Source of the DNA: Acidiphilium multivorum AIU301
GTDB lineage: Bacteria; Pseudomonadota; Alphaproteobacteria; Acetobacterales; Acetobacteraceae
Length of the DNA stretch: 64,000 bases
Reading direction: 5' to 3'
NCBI RefSeq assembly: GCF_000202835.1
Contig: NC_015186.1
Span: forward strand, 2,481,001 to 2,545,000
Made by a program: the position numbers and the translations under genes. Under the pieces are notes generated by a model. The model was not told where the DNA came from. It did not search any database and worked only from the letters and a program-made list of their open reading frames with translations. Shown one piece after another: positions 46,926 to 57,070 of the stretch. Each line of letters opens with the position of its first letter. Position 1 is the stretch's first letter.

Positions 46926-49801
46926 GCCACCTTGCGACGCCGCCCGGCGCTCCGCGCCGCCGGCTTCGGCAACAGGGGCGCGAGGAAGCTCGCGGTATGA
47001 GACCGCTCGTTCGTCACGACCTCTTCCGGCGTGCCGGCAGCGACGATCTCGCCGCCGCCATCCCCGCCCTCGGGGCCGAGATCGATGATCCAGTCGGCGG
47101 TCTTGATCACTTCCAGATTGTGCTCGATGACGATCACGGTATTGCCGGCATCCACCAGCGCATGGAGAACCTCCAGCAATTTCCTCACATCCTCGAAATG
47201 CAGGCCGGTTGTCGGCTCGTCGAGGATGTAGAGCGTGCGGCCGGTGGCACGGCGGGCGAGTTCCTTGGCGAGCTTGATCCGCTGCGCCTCGCCGCCGGAA
47301 AGGGTCGTGGCCGCCTGGCCGAGCTTGATATAGCCGAGCCCGACCTTGCCGAGCAGTTCGAGCCGGTCGCGGATGCGGGGTTGGGCGGAGAAATAGCCCA
47401 TCGCCTCGTCGACATTCATGTCGAGCACATCGGCGATGGATTTCTCCCGGAAGCGGATTTCCAGCGTTTCGCGATTGTAACGTTTTCCCTTGCAGGTGTC
47501 GCAGGTGACGAAGACGTCGGGCAGGAAGTGCATCTCGATCTTCAGCACCCCGTCGCCCTGGCAGGCTTCGCAGCGCCCGCCCTTGACGTTGAAGGAGAAG
47601 CGGCCGGACTTGTAGCCGCGCGCGCGGCTTTCCGGCAGTTCGGCGAACCAGTCGCGGATCGGGGCGAACAGGTCGGTATAGGTCGCGGGGTTGGAGCGCG
47701 GGGTGCGGCCGATCGGCGACTGGTCGATCTCGATGATCTTGTCGAGCAGGTCGAGCCCGTCGAGCCGCTCGAACGGCGCGGGCACCTGCCCCGAGCCCAT
47801 CAGCCGGCGGGAGACCGCCTTGTAGAGCGTGTCGATCACCAGGGTGGACTTGCCGCCGCCGGAGACGCCGGTGATGGCGGTGAACACGCCGAGGGGGAAT
47901 TCGCCGGTGACGGTCTTGAGATTGTTGCCGCGGGCGCCGACGAGTTTCAGCATCCGCGCGGGATCGACCGGCCGTCGCCGTTCCGGAACCGCAATGGAAC
48001 GTCGCCCGGAGAGATAGTCGCCGGTGAGCGAACGCGGATTGGCGGCGATGTCCGCGACCGAGCCCTCGGCGACCAGCTCGCCGCCATGCACGCCGGCGCG
48101 CGGGCCGATATCGATCACGTGGTCGGCGCTGCGGATCGCATCCTCGTCATGCTCGACGACCAGCACCGTGTTGCCGAGATCGCGCAGCCGGCGCAGCGTG
48201 CCCAATAACCGTTCGTTATCGCGTTGATGCAGGCCGATCGAGGGTTCGTCGAGAACGTAGAGCACGCCCGTCAGGCCGGAGCCGATCTGGCTGGCGAGGC
48301 GGATGCGCTGGCTTTCCCCGCCCGACAGCGTGGCCGAGCTGCGGGCGAGCGAGAGATAGTCGAGCCCGACATCGACGAGGAATTGCAGCCGCTCGTTGAT
48401 CTCGCGGAGGATGCGGCGGGCGATGTCCTGGCGCTGCGGGGTCAGCGTGTCGAGCACGGTGGCGAACCAGTCGCGCGCCTCGCGGATCGAAAGATCCGAG
48501 GCCTCGGCGATGTTTTTCCCGGCAACCCGGACGGCCAGCGCCTCGTCGCGCAGGCGCGCGCCCTGGCAGCGCCGGCAGGGCTGCTCGGCCTGGTAGCGCG
48601 CCAGCTCCTCGCGCACCCACACGCTGTCGGTCTCGCGCATCCGGCGTTCGAGATTGCGCACCACCCCCTCGAACGGGCGGGTGACGGTATAGGCGCGCAC
48701 CCCGTCCTTGTAGGAAAAGTCGATCTCCGTCTTGCCGGCGCCGAACAGGATCGCCTCGCGAACCGTCTCGGGCAGGTCTTCCCAGGGTGTGGTCAGCTTC
48801 ACCCGGAAATGCTTCGCGAGGCAGGCCAGCGTCTGGTCGTAATAGGGCGACTGCGCGTTGGCCCAGGGGGCGATGGCCTGGTCGGCGAGCGAGCGGCGCT
48901 CGTCGGGCACGATCAGCGCGGGGTCGAACACGGTCTCGGTGCCGAGCCCGGCGCATTCGGGGCAGGCGCCGTGCGGCGAGTTGAAGCTGAACAGGCGCGG
49001 CTCGATCTCCTCGATCGTGAAGCCGGAGACCGGGCAGGCGAAGCGGGCGGAAAACACCGTGCGCTCCCCTGTGTCGGCGTTCTCGGCATAGGCGATGCCA
49101 TCCGAGAGGGCGAGCGCGGTCTCGAAGGAATCGGCAAGCCGCTGTTCCGCGCCCTCGCGCACGACGATGCGGTCCACCACCGCCTCGATCTCGTGCTTGA
49201 TCTTCTTGTTGAGCGCCGGCACCTCGGCAATCTCGTAGAGCTTGCCGTCCACCTTCACGCGGGTGAAGCCGCGGCGCTGCAATTCGGCGAGTTCCTTGCG
49301 GTATTCGCCCTTGCGGTCGCGCACCACCGGGGCGAGCAGCAGCAGGCGGGTGCCGGGCGCCATCGCCATCACCCGGTCGACCATCTGGCTCACCGTCTGC
49401 GCCTCGATCGGCAGGCCGGTCGCCGGCGAATAGGGCACGCCGGCGCGGGCCCAGAGCAGGCGCATGTAGTCGTGGATTTCGGTAACGGTGCCAACCGTGG
49501 AGCGCGGGTTGCGCGAGGTCGTCTTCTGCTCGATCGAGATCGCCGGCGAGAGGCCCTCGATACTGTCCACATCCGGCTTGCCCATCAGTTCGAGGAACTG
49601 CCGCGCATAGGCGGACAGGCTCTCGACATAGCGGCGCTGCCCCTCGGCATAGATCGTGTCGAAGGCGAGCGAGGACTTGCCGGAGCCGGACAGCCCGGTG
49701 ATCACGGTGAGCTGGTCGCGCGGGATGCGGACGTCGATGTTCTTCAGATTGTGCTCACGCGCGCCGCGCACGGTGATGTAGCCCGACCCTGCCATAGCCA
49801 T
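46922..49801 (-). CDS. uvrA: Excinuclease ABC subunit A
   Basis: About 959 residues from ATG 49801 ([20 protein letters not shown]). Two ABC ATPase cassettes: first Walker [21 protein letters not shown] and signature [20 protein letters not shown]; second Walker [21 protein letters not shown] and signature [16 protein letters not shown]. Two zinc modules are present: [24 protein letters not shown] and [23 protein letters not shown]. UvrA finds DNA damage and loads UvrB in nucleotide excision repair. The in-frame stretch up to 49912 lacks family sequence. Downstream methyltransferase overlaps by four bases. Confidence 0.97.
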   Translation of the reverse strand: MAMAGSGYITVRGAREHNLKNIDVRIPRDQLTVITGLSGSGKSSLAFDTIYAEGQRRYVESLSAYARQFLELMGKPDVDSIEGLSPAISIEQKTTSRNPRSTVGTVTEIHDYMRLLWARAGVPYSPATGLPIEAQTVSQMVDRVMAMAPGTRLLLLAPVVRDRKGEYRKELAELQRRGFTRVKVDGKLYEIAEVPALNKKIKHEIEAVVDRIVVREGAEQRLADSFETALALSDGIAYAENADTGERTVFSARFACPVSGFTIEEIEPRLFSFNSPHGACPECAGLGTETVFDPALIVPDERRSLADQAIAPWANAQSPYYDQTLACLAKHFRVKLTTPWEDLPETVREAILFGAGKTEIDFSYKDGVRAYTVTRPFEGVVRNLERRMRETDSVWVREELARYQAEQPCRRCQGARLRDEALAVRVAGKNIAEASDLSIREARDWFATVLDTLTPQRQDIARRILREINERLQFLVDVGLDYLSLARSSATLSGGESQRIRLASQIGSGLTGVLYVLDEPSIGLHQRDNERLLGTLRRLRDLGNTVLVVEHDEDAIRSADHVIDIGPRAGVHGGELVAEGSVADIAANPRSLTGDYLSGRRSIAVPERRRPVDPARMLKLVGARGNNLKTVTGEFPLGVFTAITGVSGGGKSTLVIDTLYKAVSRRLMGSGQVPAPFERLDGLDLLDKIIEIDQSPIGRTPRSNPATYTDLFAPIRDWFAELPESRARGYKSGRFSFNVKGGRCEACQGDGVLKIEMHFLPDVFVTCDTCKGKRYNRETLEIRFREKSIADVLDMNVDEAMGYFSAQPRIRDRLELLGKVGLGYIKLGQAATTLSGGEAQRIKLAKELARRATGRTLYILDEPTTGLHFEDVRKLLEVLHALVDAGNTVIVIEHNLEVIKTADWIIDLGPEGGDGGGEIVAAGTPEEVVTNERSHTASFLAPLLPKPAARSAGRRRKVA

Positions 49802-49923
49802 GTTCCCGAAATGTCCCCGCGACGATATGGCCCCGTCCGCGCATGCTGGAAAGGGGGTGGAGGCAGATGCGCGCCCGGCGGACGCATGATGGACAGGCGC
49901 GCGCATCGTCAAGAGGCGGGTTC

Positions 49924-50071
49924 ATGGGCGGGCCGTGGCAGTTCTGGATCGATCGCGGCGGCACCTTCACCCGCATCGTCGGCTTCGACATGGGCGGAAC
50001 CTCGACCGATGTCGCGCTCTGCGACGGCGCCTATGCCCGTTCCTTCGAGACCGAGATCGCCGGCGTGCGGC
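49924..50071 (+). pseudogene. 5-oxoprolinase remnant with internal deletion
   Basis: From ATG 49924 the frame reads MGGPWQFWIDRGGTFT, the N-terminus of 5-oxoprolinase/hydantoinase proteins. It continues at once with IVGFDMGGTSTDVALCDGAY and ARSFETEIAGVR, a segment normally some 270 residues further on. After GVR the similarity stops and the frame runs into the antisense of holA. The two joined stretches are the two related nucleotide-binding GGT motifs of the same protein, so an internal deletion is the simplest explanation. About 50 of an expected ~1,200 residues remain. It is surely non-functional. Confidence 0.75.
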
Positions 50072-50089
50072 GGCTACGGCGCCTGAACC

Positions 50090-51094
50090 TCAGGCGCGGG
50101 CGGCGCGCTGCGCGAGCCCCAGCAGCATCTGCCGCACGATCGCCTCGGGCACCGCCCCGGTGCGCTTGCAGTCCGCCTCGGCGCGCAGGCCCCGTTCGAT
50201 CGCCGCCATGATCGCCGGCTCCCGCCAGCGCGCCACCGCCTTCATCACGACCGGCTGGCGCTTGAAGAACACCGGCGGCCGGCGCGCCGCAACGGCATCG
50301 CGCGGGCTCGCGCCGCCGGCGACCGCGTCGGCCATCAGCCGCAACCCGGCGAGTTCGCCGAGCAGCACGCGGATCACCGCGACCGGCGCGGCGCCTTCCT
50401 CCAGCGCCAGCCCGATCGCGTGGTCCGCCGCCTTCACGTCGCCGGCCAGGGCGGCATCGATCGCATCCTGCATCGAGGCCGAGCCCTGATCATCGAGCAC
50501 CGCCTCGACCGCCTCGATATCCACCGCGCCGTTCGGCCCGGCATAGAGGGCGAGCCGTTCCGCCGCGTCGCGCAGCGCCCCGGTCTCGCCGCCGAGCCGG
50601 CTCGCGGCGAGGGCGAGCGCCTCGCGGCCGATGCCCACGCCGGCCGCCCGCAGCGCCGCCTCGAGCGCCGGGCCGCGGGCCGCGCCATCCGGCAGGTAGC
50701 AGGCGATGGCCGCCGCCTCCGCGTGTTTTTCCGCCAGGGCGCGGAGTTTCGACCGCCCCGGCAGATCACCGCCGATCGCGACGATGAGGGCATCGCCCTT
50801 CCCCTCCAGCGCGGCCTCGACGGGTGCCACCTGCCGGTCGCCGGCATCGCGCAGCAGCACCACCCGGCGGCCGCCGCCGAAGGCCTGCGCCCCGGCTTCC
50901 TCGGGCAGGCGCTCGGCGGTGTCGGCATCGAGTTCGGTGAGCCGGAACGGATCGTCGAGCGATCCCGCGACCAGCTTCGCCAGCCGGCGCGCCCGTTCGG
51001 CAACCAGCGACGTGTCGGGTCCATAGACAAGAACGAACCGCGCGCGGCCCGGATCGGCGAGGAATGTCTCGACGTGGCGGGCGTCGATCTTCAC
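50090..51094 (-). CDS. holA: DNA polymerase III delta subunit
   Basis: 334 residues from GTG 51094 (VKIDARHVETFLADPGRARF), five bases after the lptE stop. The HolA pattern is RFVLVYGPDTSLVAERARRL, then FRLTELDADTAERLPEEAGA and QAFGGGRRVVLLRDAGDRQ, and a helical C-terminal third with LYAGPNGAVDIEAVEAVLDD. Delta opens the beta clamp during clamp loading. The order leuS-lptE-holA is conserved in many proteobacteria. A longer frame to 51241 overlaps lptE and is not supported. Its 3' end is next to the oxoprolinase relic. Confidence 0.92.
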   Translation of the reverse strand: MKIDARHVETFLADPGRARFVLVYGPDTSLVAERARRLAKLVAGSLDDPFRLTELDADTAERLPEEAGAQAFGGGRRVVLLRDAGDRQVAPVEAALEGKGDALIVAIGGDLPGRSKLRALAEKHAEAAAIACYLPDGAARGPALEAALRAAGVGIGREALALAASRLGGETGALRDAAERLALYAGPNGAVDIEAVEAVLDDQGSASMQDAIDAALAGDVKAADHAIGLALEEGAAPVAVIRVLLGELAGLRLMADAVAGGASPRDAVAARRPPVFFKRQPVVMKAVARWREPAIMAAIERGLRAEADCKRTGAVPEAIVRQMLLGLAQRAARA

Positions 51095-51098
51095 CGGC

Positions 51099-51617
51099 TT
51101 ACCCCCGGTCGGGGTGATTGCGGAAATAGACCGCGAGCTGCTGGGTGATCTGCCGGGCGAGCCGCTTCGCGAAGCGATGGCGCAGCACGCCCTGATCCAG
51201 GGTGCCCGCGAAGTTCTGGTTGTCGATGTTGTCGATCGCATCCATCGCCTGCGTCGAGCCGCGGGCGATGATCCGGCTCCGGTCGCCTTCGGGCGTCAGC
51301 GTCCATTGCGCGGTGGCGATGTAGCGGTTTCGGGTGTTCGAGCTGTCCGGCTGCACGCCCACGATCTGCACGTTCCAGCCATAGTCGACCGCGAGATGGT
51401 AGCGATAGAAGGACGGCGCGCCGGCGCGCTGCAACTCGGCTTCGAGCGCCTGGCGCAGCAACTGCCCCTGCCGGTCCGGCAGCAAGCCGACATCGATCTC
51501 GTCGAGCTGCGAGACGACGGCGGTTCCCGCCTGGCCGCCGCCATATAGCGGGCGGAACCCGCACCCCGCGAGCGCGAGCAGGCCCGCGAGGGGCAGGATC
51601 TTAAGGACGGACGACAA
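51099..51617 (-). CDS. lptE: LPS-assembly lipoprotein LptE
   Basis: 172 residues from a TTG at 51617, overlapping the leuS stop by 17 bases. Lipoprotein signal [17 protein letters not shown] followed by GFRPLYGGG, the pattern 'CGFxPLYG' typical of LptE/RlpB. The rest fits LptE ([38 protein letters not shown], and a C-terminal [15 protein letters not shown]). LptE plugs the LptD barrel that places LPS in the outer membrane. The TTG start is unusual but no ATG or GTG lies before the signal peptide. Confidence 0.9.
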   Translation of the reverse strand: MSSVLKILPLAGLLALAGCGFRPLYGGGQAGTAVVSQLDEIDVGLLPDRQGQLLRQALEAELQRAGAPSFYRYHLAVDYGWNVQIVGVQPDSSNTRNRYIATAQWTLTPEGDRSRIIARGSTQAMDAIDNIDNQNFAGTLDQGVLRHRFAKRLARQITQQLAVYFRNHPDRG

Positions 51618-54195
51618 AGTTCACGATCCGGTCGGGAACGTGGATGCGCTTGACGATCGTCGCCCCTTCCAGAAGTTGCGCGATGCGCGGCTCGGCCATC
51701 GCCGCCGCGATGGCGGTTTCGGCGTCCGCCCCCGGCGGCAGCTCGATCGTGCCGCGCAGCTTGCCCATGATCTGCACCGCCAGCGTCACCGAATCGCGCC
51801 TGAGCAGCTCCGGCTCGGCGACCGGCCAGGGCTGGTTGACGACCAGCCCGGCCTCCGGCGAGACCTGCGCGTTCGCCTCTTCCGCGACATGCGGGATGAT
51901 CGGCGCGGCGAGGCGGATCAGCGCCGACATCGCCTCCCGCCGCGCCGCCGGCAGCCCCGGCGCATCCCGCCCCTCGGTCTCGGCGATGGCGTTCGCCAGC
52001 TCGTAGAGCCGGGCGATGGCGACGTTGAAGGCGAAACCGTCGATCGCCTCGGTCACCGCGGCGATGGTGCGATGCGTCGCCTGCCGCAGCTTGCGGGCCT
52101 CGCCCTCGGCGCGCTCCAGCGCCACGTCGTCGGCCCGGTCGGCGGCGACGCTGCGGGCGAGACGATACAGCCGCTGGACATAGCGGAACGCGCCCTGCGC
52201 CCCCGCCTCGGTCCATTCCACGTCGCGCTCCGGCGGATTGTCCGACAGCACGAACCACCGCGCGGTGTCGGCGCCGAAGCGGGCGATCACGGCCGAGGGA
52301 TCGACCGTGTTGCGCTTCGATTTCGACATCTTCTCGATCGGCCCGACGATCACCTTGCGGCCATCCAGCGTCGTCGCGTGATCGGCGTGGCGGATCACCT
52401 CCTCGGGGTAGAGCCACTTGCCGTCCTCGGTGCGGTAGCTCTCATGCGTGAGCATGCCCTGGGTGAACAGGCCGGCGAAGGGCTCGGCGACGCCGACCTG
52501 GCCGAGCCGGTGCATCGCCCGGGTGAAGAAGCGGGCGTAGAGCAGGTGCAGGATCGCGTGCTCGATGCCGCCGATGTAGTGATCGACCGGCATCCAGTGC
52601 GAGGTCGCCGCCGGGTCGGCCGGCACGGGCGCGTGCGGCGCGCAGAACCGGGCGAAATACCACGAGGAATCGACGAAGGTGTCGAACGTGTCGGTCTCGC
52701 GCTGGGCGGCCGCGCCGCATTGCGGGCAGGCCACGTGCTTCCAGCTCGGGTGATGGTCGAGCGCGTTGCCCGGCCGGTCGAACGGCAGGTCGTCCGGCAG
52801 CCGCACCGGCAGGTCCTTTTCCGGCACGGGAACGGTGCCGCAGACCTCGCAATGGATCATCGGGATCGGGCAGCCCCAGGCGCGCTGGCGCGACACGCCC
52901 CAGTCGCGCAGGCGCCAGTTGACCACGCCCTTGCCGGCGCCGCGCGATTCGAGCTCGGCGATGGCGCGGGACTTCGCCGCCGCGACGTCGAGCCCGTCGA
53001 GGAAGCCGGAATTGACGATCACGCCATCGCCGGTGAAGGCGACATCCCCCACCGCGAGGCCCGGATCGTCCTTCGGCGCGACGACGACGGTGACGTCCAG
53101 CCCGTATTTGCGGGCGAAATCGAGGTCGCGCTGGTCATGCGCCGGGCAGCCGAAAATCGCGCCCGTGCCGTAGTCCATCAGCACGAAATTGGCGATCCAG
53201 ACCGGGTGGGTCCGCGACGGATCGAAGGGGTGGACGACGCGCAGCCCGGTATCGAACCCGCGCTTCTCGGCCGCCTCGATCGCGGCTTCGGAGGTGCCGG
53301 CGCTCTGGCACTCGGCGATGAAGGCGGCGGCCTCGGGATTGGCCGCGGCAACGGCGGTGGCGAGCGGATGATCCGGCGCCAGGGCGACGAAGCTCATCCC
53401 GAACAGCGTGTCCGGCCGCGTGGAATAGACCGGCACGCTCTCGATGCCGCCGCACGGCGCCGCCAGCCGGATCGTGAATTCCGCGCCCTCGGAGCGGCCG
53501 ATCCAGTTGCGCTGCATGGTCCGCACCCGCTCGGGCCAGTTCTCCAGCGTGTCGAGCCCGGCGAGCAGGTCCGCGGCGAAATCGGTGATGCGGAAGAACC
53601 ACTGGCGCAGCTTGCGCTTTTCCACCGGCGCGCCGGATTTCCAGCCCCGCCCGTCGATCACCTGCTCGTTGGCGAGCACGGTCATGTCCACCGGGTCCCA
53701 GTTCACCGCCGATTCGCGCCGATAGGCCAGGCCGGCGCGCCAGAGGTCGAGGAAGAGTTTCTGCTGGTGCCCGTAATATTCCGGGTCGCAGGTGGCGAAT
53801 TCGCGCGACCAGTCGACCGAGAGGCCGACGCGCTTCAGGTCGGCCTTCATCGCCGCGATGTTGTCGCGCGTCCATTTGGCGGGATCGACATTGCGCTCCC
53901 GCGCCGCGTTCTCGGCCGGCAGGCCGAACGCGTCCCAGCCCATCGGGTGCAGCACGTCATAGCCCTGGGCGCGGCGGGCGCGGGCGATCACGTCGCCGAT
54001 CGCGTAGTTCCGCACATGGCCCATATGGATCTTCCCCGACGGGTAGGGGAACATCTCCAGCACGTAGCATTTCCGCCGGCCGCCCTGCGGCGCGTCGGCG
54101 GTGGCGAAGCAGTTCCGCGCCTCCCACGCCGCCTGCCAGCGCGCCTCGGCGGCGGTGAAATCATAGGCGGAGGCGTCGTGCGTGGTCTGGTCCAT
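51601..54195 (-). CDS. leuS: Leucyl-tRNA synthetase
   Basis: 864 residues. Class I motifs HIGH as [19 protein letters not shown] (about 51-69) and KMSKS as [14 protein letters not shown] (about 625). The CP1 editing domain lies between, and the zinc-type [20 protein letters not shown] region and [20 protein letters not shown] are visible. It charges tRNA-Leu. Length is standard. It is followed by lptE and holA in an overlapping unit and preceded, four bases away, by a DUF3576 lipoprotein gene on the same strand. Confidence 0.97.
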   Translation of the reverse strand: MDQTTHDASAYDFTAAEARWQAAWEARNCFATADAPQGGRRKCYVLEMFPYPSGKIHMGHVRNYAIGDVIARARRAQGYDVLHPMGWDAFGLPAENAARERNVDPAKWTRDNIAAMKADLKRVGLSVDWSREFATCDPEYYGHQQKLFLDLWRAGLAYRRESAVNWDPVDMTVLANEQVIDGRGWKSGAPVEKRKLRQWFFRITDFAADLLAGLDTLENWPERVRTMQRNWIGRSEGAEFTIRLAAPCGGIESVPVYSTRPDTLFGMSFVALAPDHPLATAVAAANPEAAAFIAECQSAGTSEAAIEAAEKRGFDTGLRVVHPFDPSRTHPVWIANFVLMDYGTGAIFGCPAHDQRDLDFARKYGLDVTVVVAPKDDPGLAVGDVAFTGDGVIVNSGFLDGLDVAAAKSRAIAELESRGAGKGVVNWRLRDWGVSRQRAWGCPIPMIHCEVCGTVPVPEKDLPVRLPDDLPFDRPGNALDHHPSWKHVACPQCGAAAQRETDTFDTFVDSSWYFARFCAPHAPVPADPAATSHWMPVDHYIGGIEHAILHLLYARFFTRAMHRLGQVGVAEPFAGLFTQGMLTHESYRTEDGKWLYPEEVIRHADHATTLDGRKVIVGPIEKMSKSKRNTVDPSAVIARFGADTARWFVLSDNPPERDVEWTEAGAQGAFRYVQRLYRLARSVAADRADDVALERAEGEARKLRQATHRTIAAVTEAIDGFAFNVAIARLYELANAIAETEGRDAPGLPAARREAMSALIRLAAPIIPHVAEEANAQVSPEAGLVVNQPWPVAEPELLRRDSVTLAVQIMGKLRGTIELPPGADAETAIAAAMAEPRIAQLLEGATIVKRIHVPDRIVNFVVRP

Positions 54196-54199
54196 GGTC

Positions 54200-54733
54200 T
54201 CAGCCGTTCAGCTGCCCCGCCGCCTTCAGCTGGGCGGCGCGGGCGAGGATGCGATCCTCGAGGCCGTTGGCAACCGCGGGATCGACCGGCTGGTCGACCC
54301 AGGCGCCGTCCTGGCGATCCTGCTCGAAGACCGAAACCTTCAGGTTGTTGGCGGTCAGCGTGGTGCCGAGCACATAGGCGGACACCTTGAAGCGCCGGTC
54401 CGGCTTGGCCGGCGGCGAATACCAGTCGGTCACGATCACGCCGGCGAAGGGGTCCGCCGAGGCCAGCGGCATGAAGCTGAGCGTGACGAGCGAGGCGCGC
54501 CAGAGATAGGCATTGACCGCCACACCGGTCTGCTCCGCGTGGCTCTTGCCGCCGAAGGTGAACAGCGTGCCGAGCCCGCCATTGCCGCTTGAGGCCATCG
54601 CCTGCGGGGTTCGATAGGTTTCCATGTTCGGCAGGTTGGGCTGCTTCGCGTTGCTGCACGCCACGAGCGCGAGCGCGGAGCCCAGCGCCGCGGCTTTCAG
54701 AGCAGGCCGGAGGAAGTTGTTCGGGCAGGTCAT
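54200..54733 (-). CDS. DUF3576 lipoprotein
   Basis: 177 residues from ATG 54733 ([20 protein letters not shown]), with lipobox LVA|C. The mature part has the alphaproteobacterial DUF3576 pattern [60 protein letters not shown]. In alphaproteobacteria it lies next to leuS and the LPS-assembly gene lptE, which suggests an outer-membrane biogenesis role, but its function is unknown. The frame is open to 54964, but the upstream part is Arg/Ala-rich noncoding sequence. Confidence 0.88.
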   Translation of the reverse strand: MTCPNNFLRPALKAAALGSALALVACSNAKQPNLPNMETYRTPQAMASSGNGGLGTLFTFGGKSHAEQTGVAVNAYLWRASLVTLSFMPLASADPFAGVIVTDWYSPPAKPDRRFKVSAYVLGTTLTANNLKVSVFEQDRQDGAWVDQPVDPAVANGLEDRILARAAQLKAAGQLNG

Positions 54734-54837
54734 GTCTGGAAAGCGCACATTCGTCTCCGCAGTTCGGACCGGAGGATCCGGCCGGCAACGATGGTCTTTA
54801 ACCTTGCCGCGCGGCCGCGCCAAGGCCCGCGCGGCCA

Positions 54838-54900
54838 TCAAGGCCGCCAAACTACGGCCCTCAAGGCCGCCAAACAACGCCCTCAAGGCCGCCAGGCGAC
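54838..54900. repeat. Three direct repeats of about 22 bp upstream of the DUF3576 gene
   Basis: TCAAGGCCGCCAAACTACGG starts at 54838, TCAAGGCCGCCAAACAACG at 54861 and TCAAGGCCGCCAGGCGACA at 54883; periods are 23 and 22 bases. They lie in the 244-base gap between the DUF3576 gene and the porin, where I see no gene. Confidence 0.7.
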
Positions 54901-54929
54901 AACCGCCACGCGGCACCGGCAAATGAAAA

Positions 54930-54953
54930 GGGCGGCGGATCGCTCCGCCGCCC
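54930..54953 (-). terminator. Intrinsic terminator of the porin gene
   Basis: On the minus strand GGGCGGCGGA and TCCGCCGCCC form a perfect 10-bp stem with a 4-nt loop, followed by TTTTCATTT. It starts 24 bases past the porin stop. Confidence 0.85.
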
Positions 54954-54977
54954 CACCTGAACACCTTTCGGGTCAGA

Positions 54978-56297
54978 TTACCACTTCAGAGCGGCACCGA
55001 GGCTGAACGCCTGGGACTGCACGTTGTTCGTCAGAGCAACGCCGTTGTTTGTTCCGAAAGTGTAACCATCCTGATGACGGTGACCATAAAGGTAGGTCGC
55101 ATACACGCCGAGATTCTTGCTGAGCGCATAGTTCGCGCCGACGGCTATGCCGTAATCGGTCTCGGTGCGGCCGATGTTCGAACCCGGCGTGTAAGCACCA
55201 GCGGCCTGGTTGTTGAAGTAGTAGGCACCGACTGTATAGGGGCCGAAATCGTAGATACCCGTCACTTCATAGAAGAACAGGTCGCGCTGGCCCGGCGTCA
55301 GGAAGGTGTAACCGTTGTTCACCTGACCGGTCTTGACGTTCGCACCCAGCGTGAAGCCGGCGTATTTCACCTGACCGGAGAACTCGGCGATGCCCATCGA
55401 CTTGTATCCAACCCCCGTGCCGGTGCTGTCGCCGATTGGAGCGGCGTGCAGGTAGTCGACAGCTAGCGTCACGCCCGTTCCACTAAACTCGCCCGAATAT
55501 TCAAGACCGCCTGTGATGGTGTTCTTGCGGCGTGACTTCACCCCTCCCGGAGCGCTGGCAAGCGTTGCGCAATTCGTGCTTCCGATTGTGCAAAGCGCAC
55601 CCTCGTTAAAGGCGTTAGAATTAGGCTCGAAGTCGAAGCCAGCCTTGAAGCCGTCGACGTCAGGCGAGATGTAGACGATCTTGTTGGTCGTGTAGAGCGC
55701 ACCAGATGACGTGAAGAGCCCCTTTGGTGCATCAGGAGACGGCACAGCCGTACCAACACCACCATCAGAAGGAGACGGCACAGCCGTACCAACACCACCA
55801 TCAGAATTCCACAAATTGCCATCGCCGAAATTATAGTATTCGCCGGTCGCCAGCAGCCACCAAATACCATCAGTCTGCCCAAATCGAACGAAACCGGTCT
55901 GAGGTGTTCCGATATATCCGTAAGCACGACGGATAGCTAGGGTAGTATAACCATTACCACCTTCAGCCCCGAAACCTTCGTGTGTACCGACGCCAGCGGG
56001 CGTGTAAGTGGTGCGCAACTCTGTCGCGACACCATATTGAATTCCATTCTCAGTCGTACCGTCGAAGCCCGGATACAGGCGCAGGAAGCCGGACATGCCG
56101 ATCGGGTTCAGCTTGGTGCCGCCCTGGACGCTATCACCCGTCGCGCCGATCATGTTGATCTGGTCGTTCAACAGGCCGTTCAGGTGGACGACGATCTGAC
56201 CCGGAGCGGGGGCCTTGGCAGCCTGGGCGTGAGCGGCACCGGACGCGGCGACCATCAAGCCGAGCGATGCGGCAGACGCCAGAAGATACTTGCGCAT
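54978..56297 (-). CDS. Outer-membrane porin
   Basis: 439 residues with a clear signal peptide (MRKYLLASAASLGLMVAASG, AAHAQA). The mature protein opens with VVHLNGLLNDQINMIG and consists of alternating beta-strands (YTTLAIRRAYGYIGTPQTGF, then VRFGQTDGIWWLL) and ends AFSLGAALKW, a terminal aromatic as in trimeric Gram-negative porins. It allows passive diffusion of small solutes. The start ATG follows a GGAGG. A perfect 15-bp palindrome GCCGGTC-a-GACCGGC (56313-56327) sits just before the ribosome site. A 12-residue tandem duplication marks one loop (entered separately). Strong terminator downstream suggests high expression. Confidence 0.9.
   Translation of the reverse strand: MRKYLLASAASLGLMVAASGAAHAQAAKAPAPGQIVVHLNGLLNDQINMIGATGDSVQGGTKLNPIGMSGFLRLYPGFDGTTENGIQYGVATELRTTYTPAGVGTHEGFGAEGGNGYTTLAIRRAYGYIGTPQTGFVRFGQTDGIWWLLATGEYYNFGDGNLWNSDGGVGTAVPSPSDGGVGTAVPSPDAPKGLFTSSGALYTTNKIVYISPDVDGFKAGFDFEPNSNAFNEGALCTIGSTNCATLASAPGGVKSRRKNTITGGLEYSGEFSGTGVTLAVDYLHAAPIGDSTGTGVGYKSMGIAEFSGQVKYAGFTLGANVKTGQVNNGYTFLTPGQRDLFFYEVTGIYDFGPYTVGAYYFNNQAAGAYTPGSNIGRTETDYGIAVGANYALSKNLGVYATYLYGHRHQDGYTFGTNNGVALTNNVQSQAFSLGAALKW
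55735..55803. repeat. 36-bp tandem duplication inside the porin gene
   Basis: 33 bases at 55735-55767 recur exactly at 55771-55803, giving a 36-base period. It encodes DGGVGTAVPSPS followed by DGGVGTAVPSP near residues 167-190, a Gly/Pro-rich stretch that must be a loop. The frame is kept. Confidence 0.9.
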
Positions 56298-56467
56298 TCA
56301 AACCTCCATGTTGCCGGTCAGACCGGCGTGAATTCTTTGCCGCCTGCGCCGCTTCAAGGCCCGAAAGCCGTCGCGGCGAGGCGTCAGACAGGCGGATAAA
56401 AGGCATTTCAGTCTCAGGAAGCAACATCCGAAAGCGCCGGTGAAGGCTATTTGGCTGCGCTGTGGTA

Positions 56468-57070
56468 TCAACGCCACACTGTATGACACTGATTTGACAA
56501 AGCCCCGATCGCCGCAACACCGCGGCAGGCCGGGCCAAGCGCCCGCATCCGCCGCCCCTCGATGCCGCCAAGGGCCACCACCTGAACCCCGCCGGCCAGC
56601 CGCGCCAGCGCCGCCCAGCGCACCGGCCCGAGGGCGGGCGCCCCAGGATGGCTCGCCGTCGGGAAGGCCGGCGAGAGAAACACCAGCCCGGCGCCGGCCC
56701 GGCGCGCGCGCACCAGCTCCTGCCGGCCATGCGCCGAGGCGGTCACCAGACCCGGCTTGCGGCCCGGCGCAACCCTGCCCCGCCGCAGGTGCAGCCCGGC
56801 GTGCAGACGGGCCGCCAGCCGCGCATCGCCGGCGACCACGAGGGCGATTCGCCGGCGCCGGCAGAGCTTCGCCACCGCCGCCGCGAGCGCGGCCCGGTCC
56901 GGCGCCGCATCGTCGCGCAGCACCACGCCGGAGAGTCCCGGCGGCAGGCGGGCGATCGCGCCGAGCGGGTCGGGCAATCGGGCCCGATCGGTGAACAGCC
57001 AGAGCGTGGGGTGGCGGCAGCGACGGCGCCGCTTGACCGCCCGTGCCGCCGCGATCAGTTGTTCATCCAT
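56468..57070 (-). CDS. Thiamine-phosphate synthase-like (ThiE/TenI) protein
   Basis: About 200 residues from ATG 57070 (MDEQLIAAARAVKRRRRCRH). TIM-barrel markers of the ThiE/TenI family: LWLFTDRARLPDPLGAIARL, ALVVAGDARLAARLHAGLHL, LVTASAHGRQELVRARRAGA then GLVFLSPAFPTASHPG and VVALGGIEGRRMRALG. It would join thiazole and pyrimidine phosphates, but several ThiE residues look altered (for example VLRDDA in place of the usual RxK region), so a TenI-like role is possible. Its start codon overlaps that of yggS on the other strand. It is Arg- and Ala-rich. Confidence 0.72.
   Translation of the reverse strand: MDEQLIAAARAVKRRRRCRHPTLWLFTDRARLPDPLGAIARLPPGLSGVVLRDDAAPDRAALAAAVAKLCRRRRIALVVAGDARLAARLHAGLHLRRGRVAPGRKPGLVTASAHGRQELVRARRAGAGLVFLSPAFPTASHPGAPALGPVRWAALARLAGGVQVVALGGIEGRRMRALGPACRGVAAIGALSNQCHTVWR

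Noticed and set aside
48224-50086. 620-codon plus-strand frame over uvrA and the oxoprolinase relic
   Set aside because: Covers the complement of uvrA; the only real protein similarity at its end is in a different frame (the oxoprolinase remnant).
51640-54390. 916-codon frame antisense to leuS
   Set aside because: It mirrors leuS codon bias and has no motif. leuS carries all expected synthetase motifs.
54624-54926. Small histone-like protein (Ala/Lys/Arg-rich frame)
   Set aside because: The apparent KAAK pattern comes from the direct repeats at 54838-54900; there is no ribosome site and it overlaps the DUF3576 gene on the other strand.
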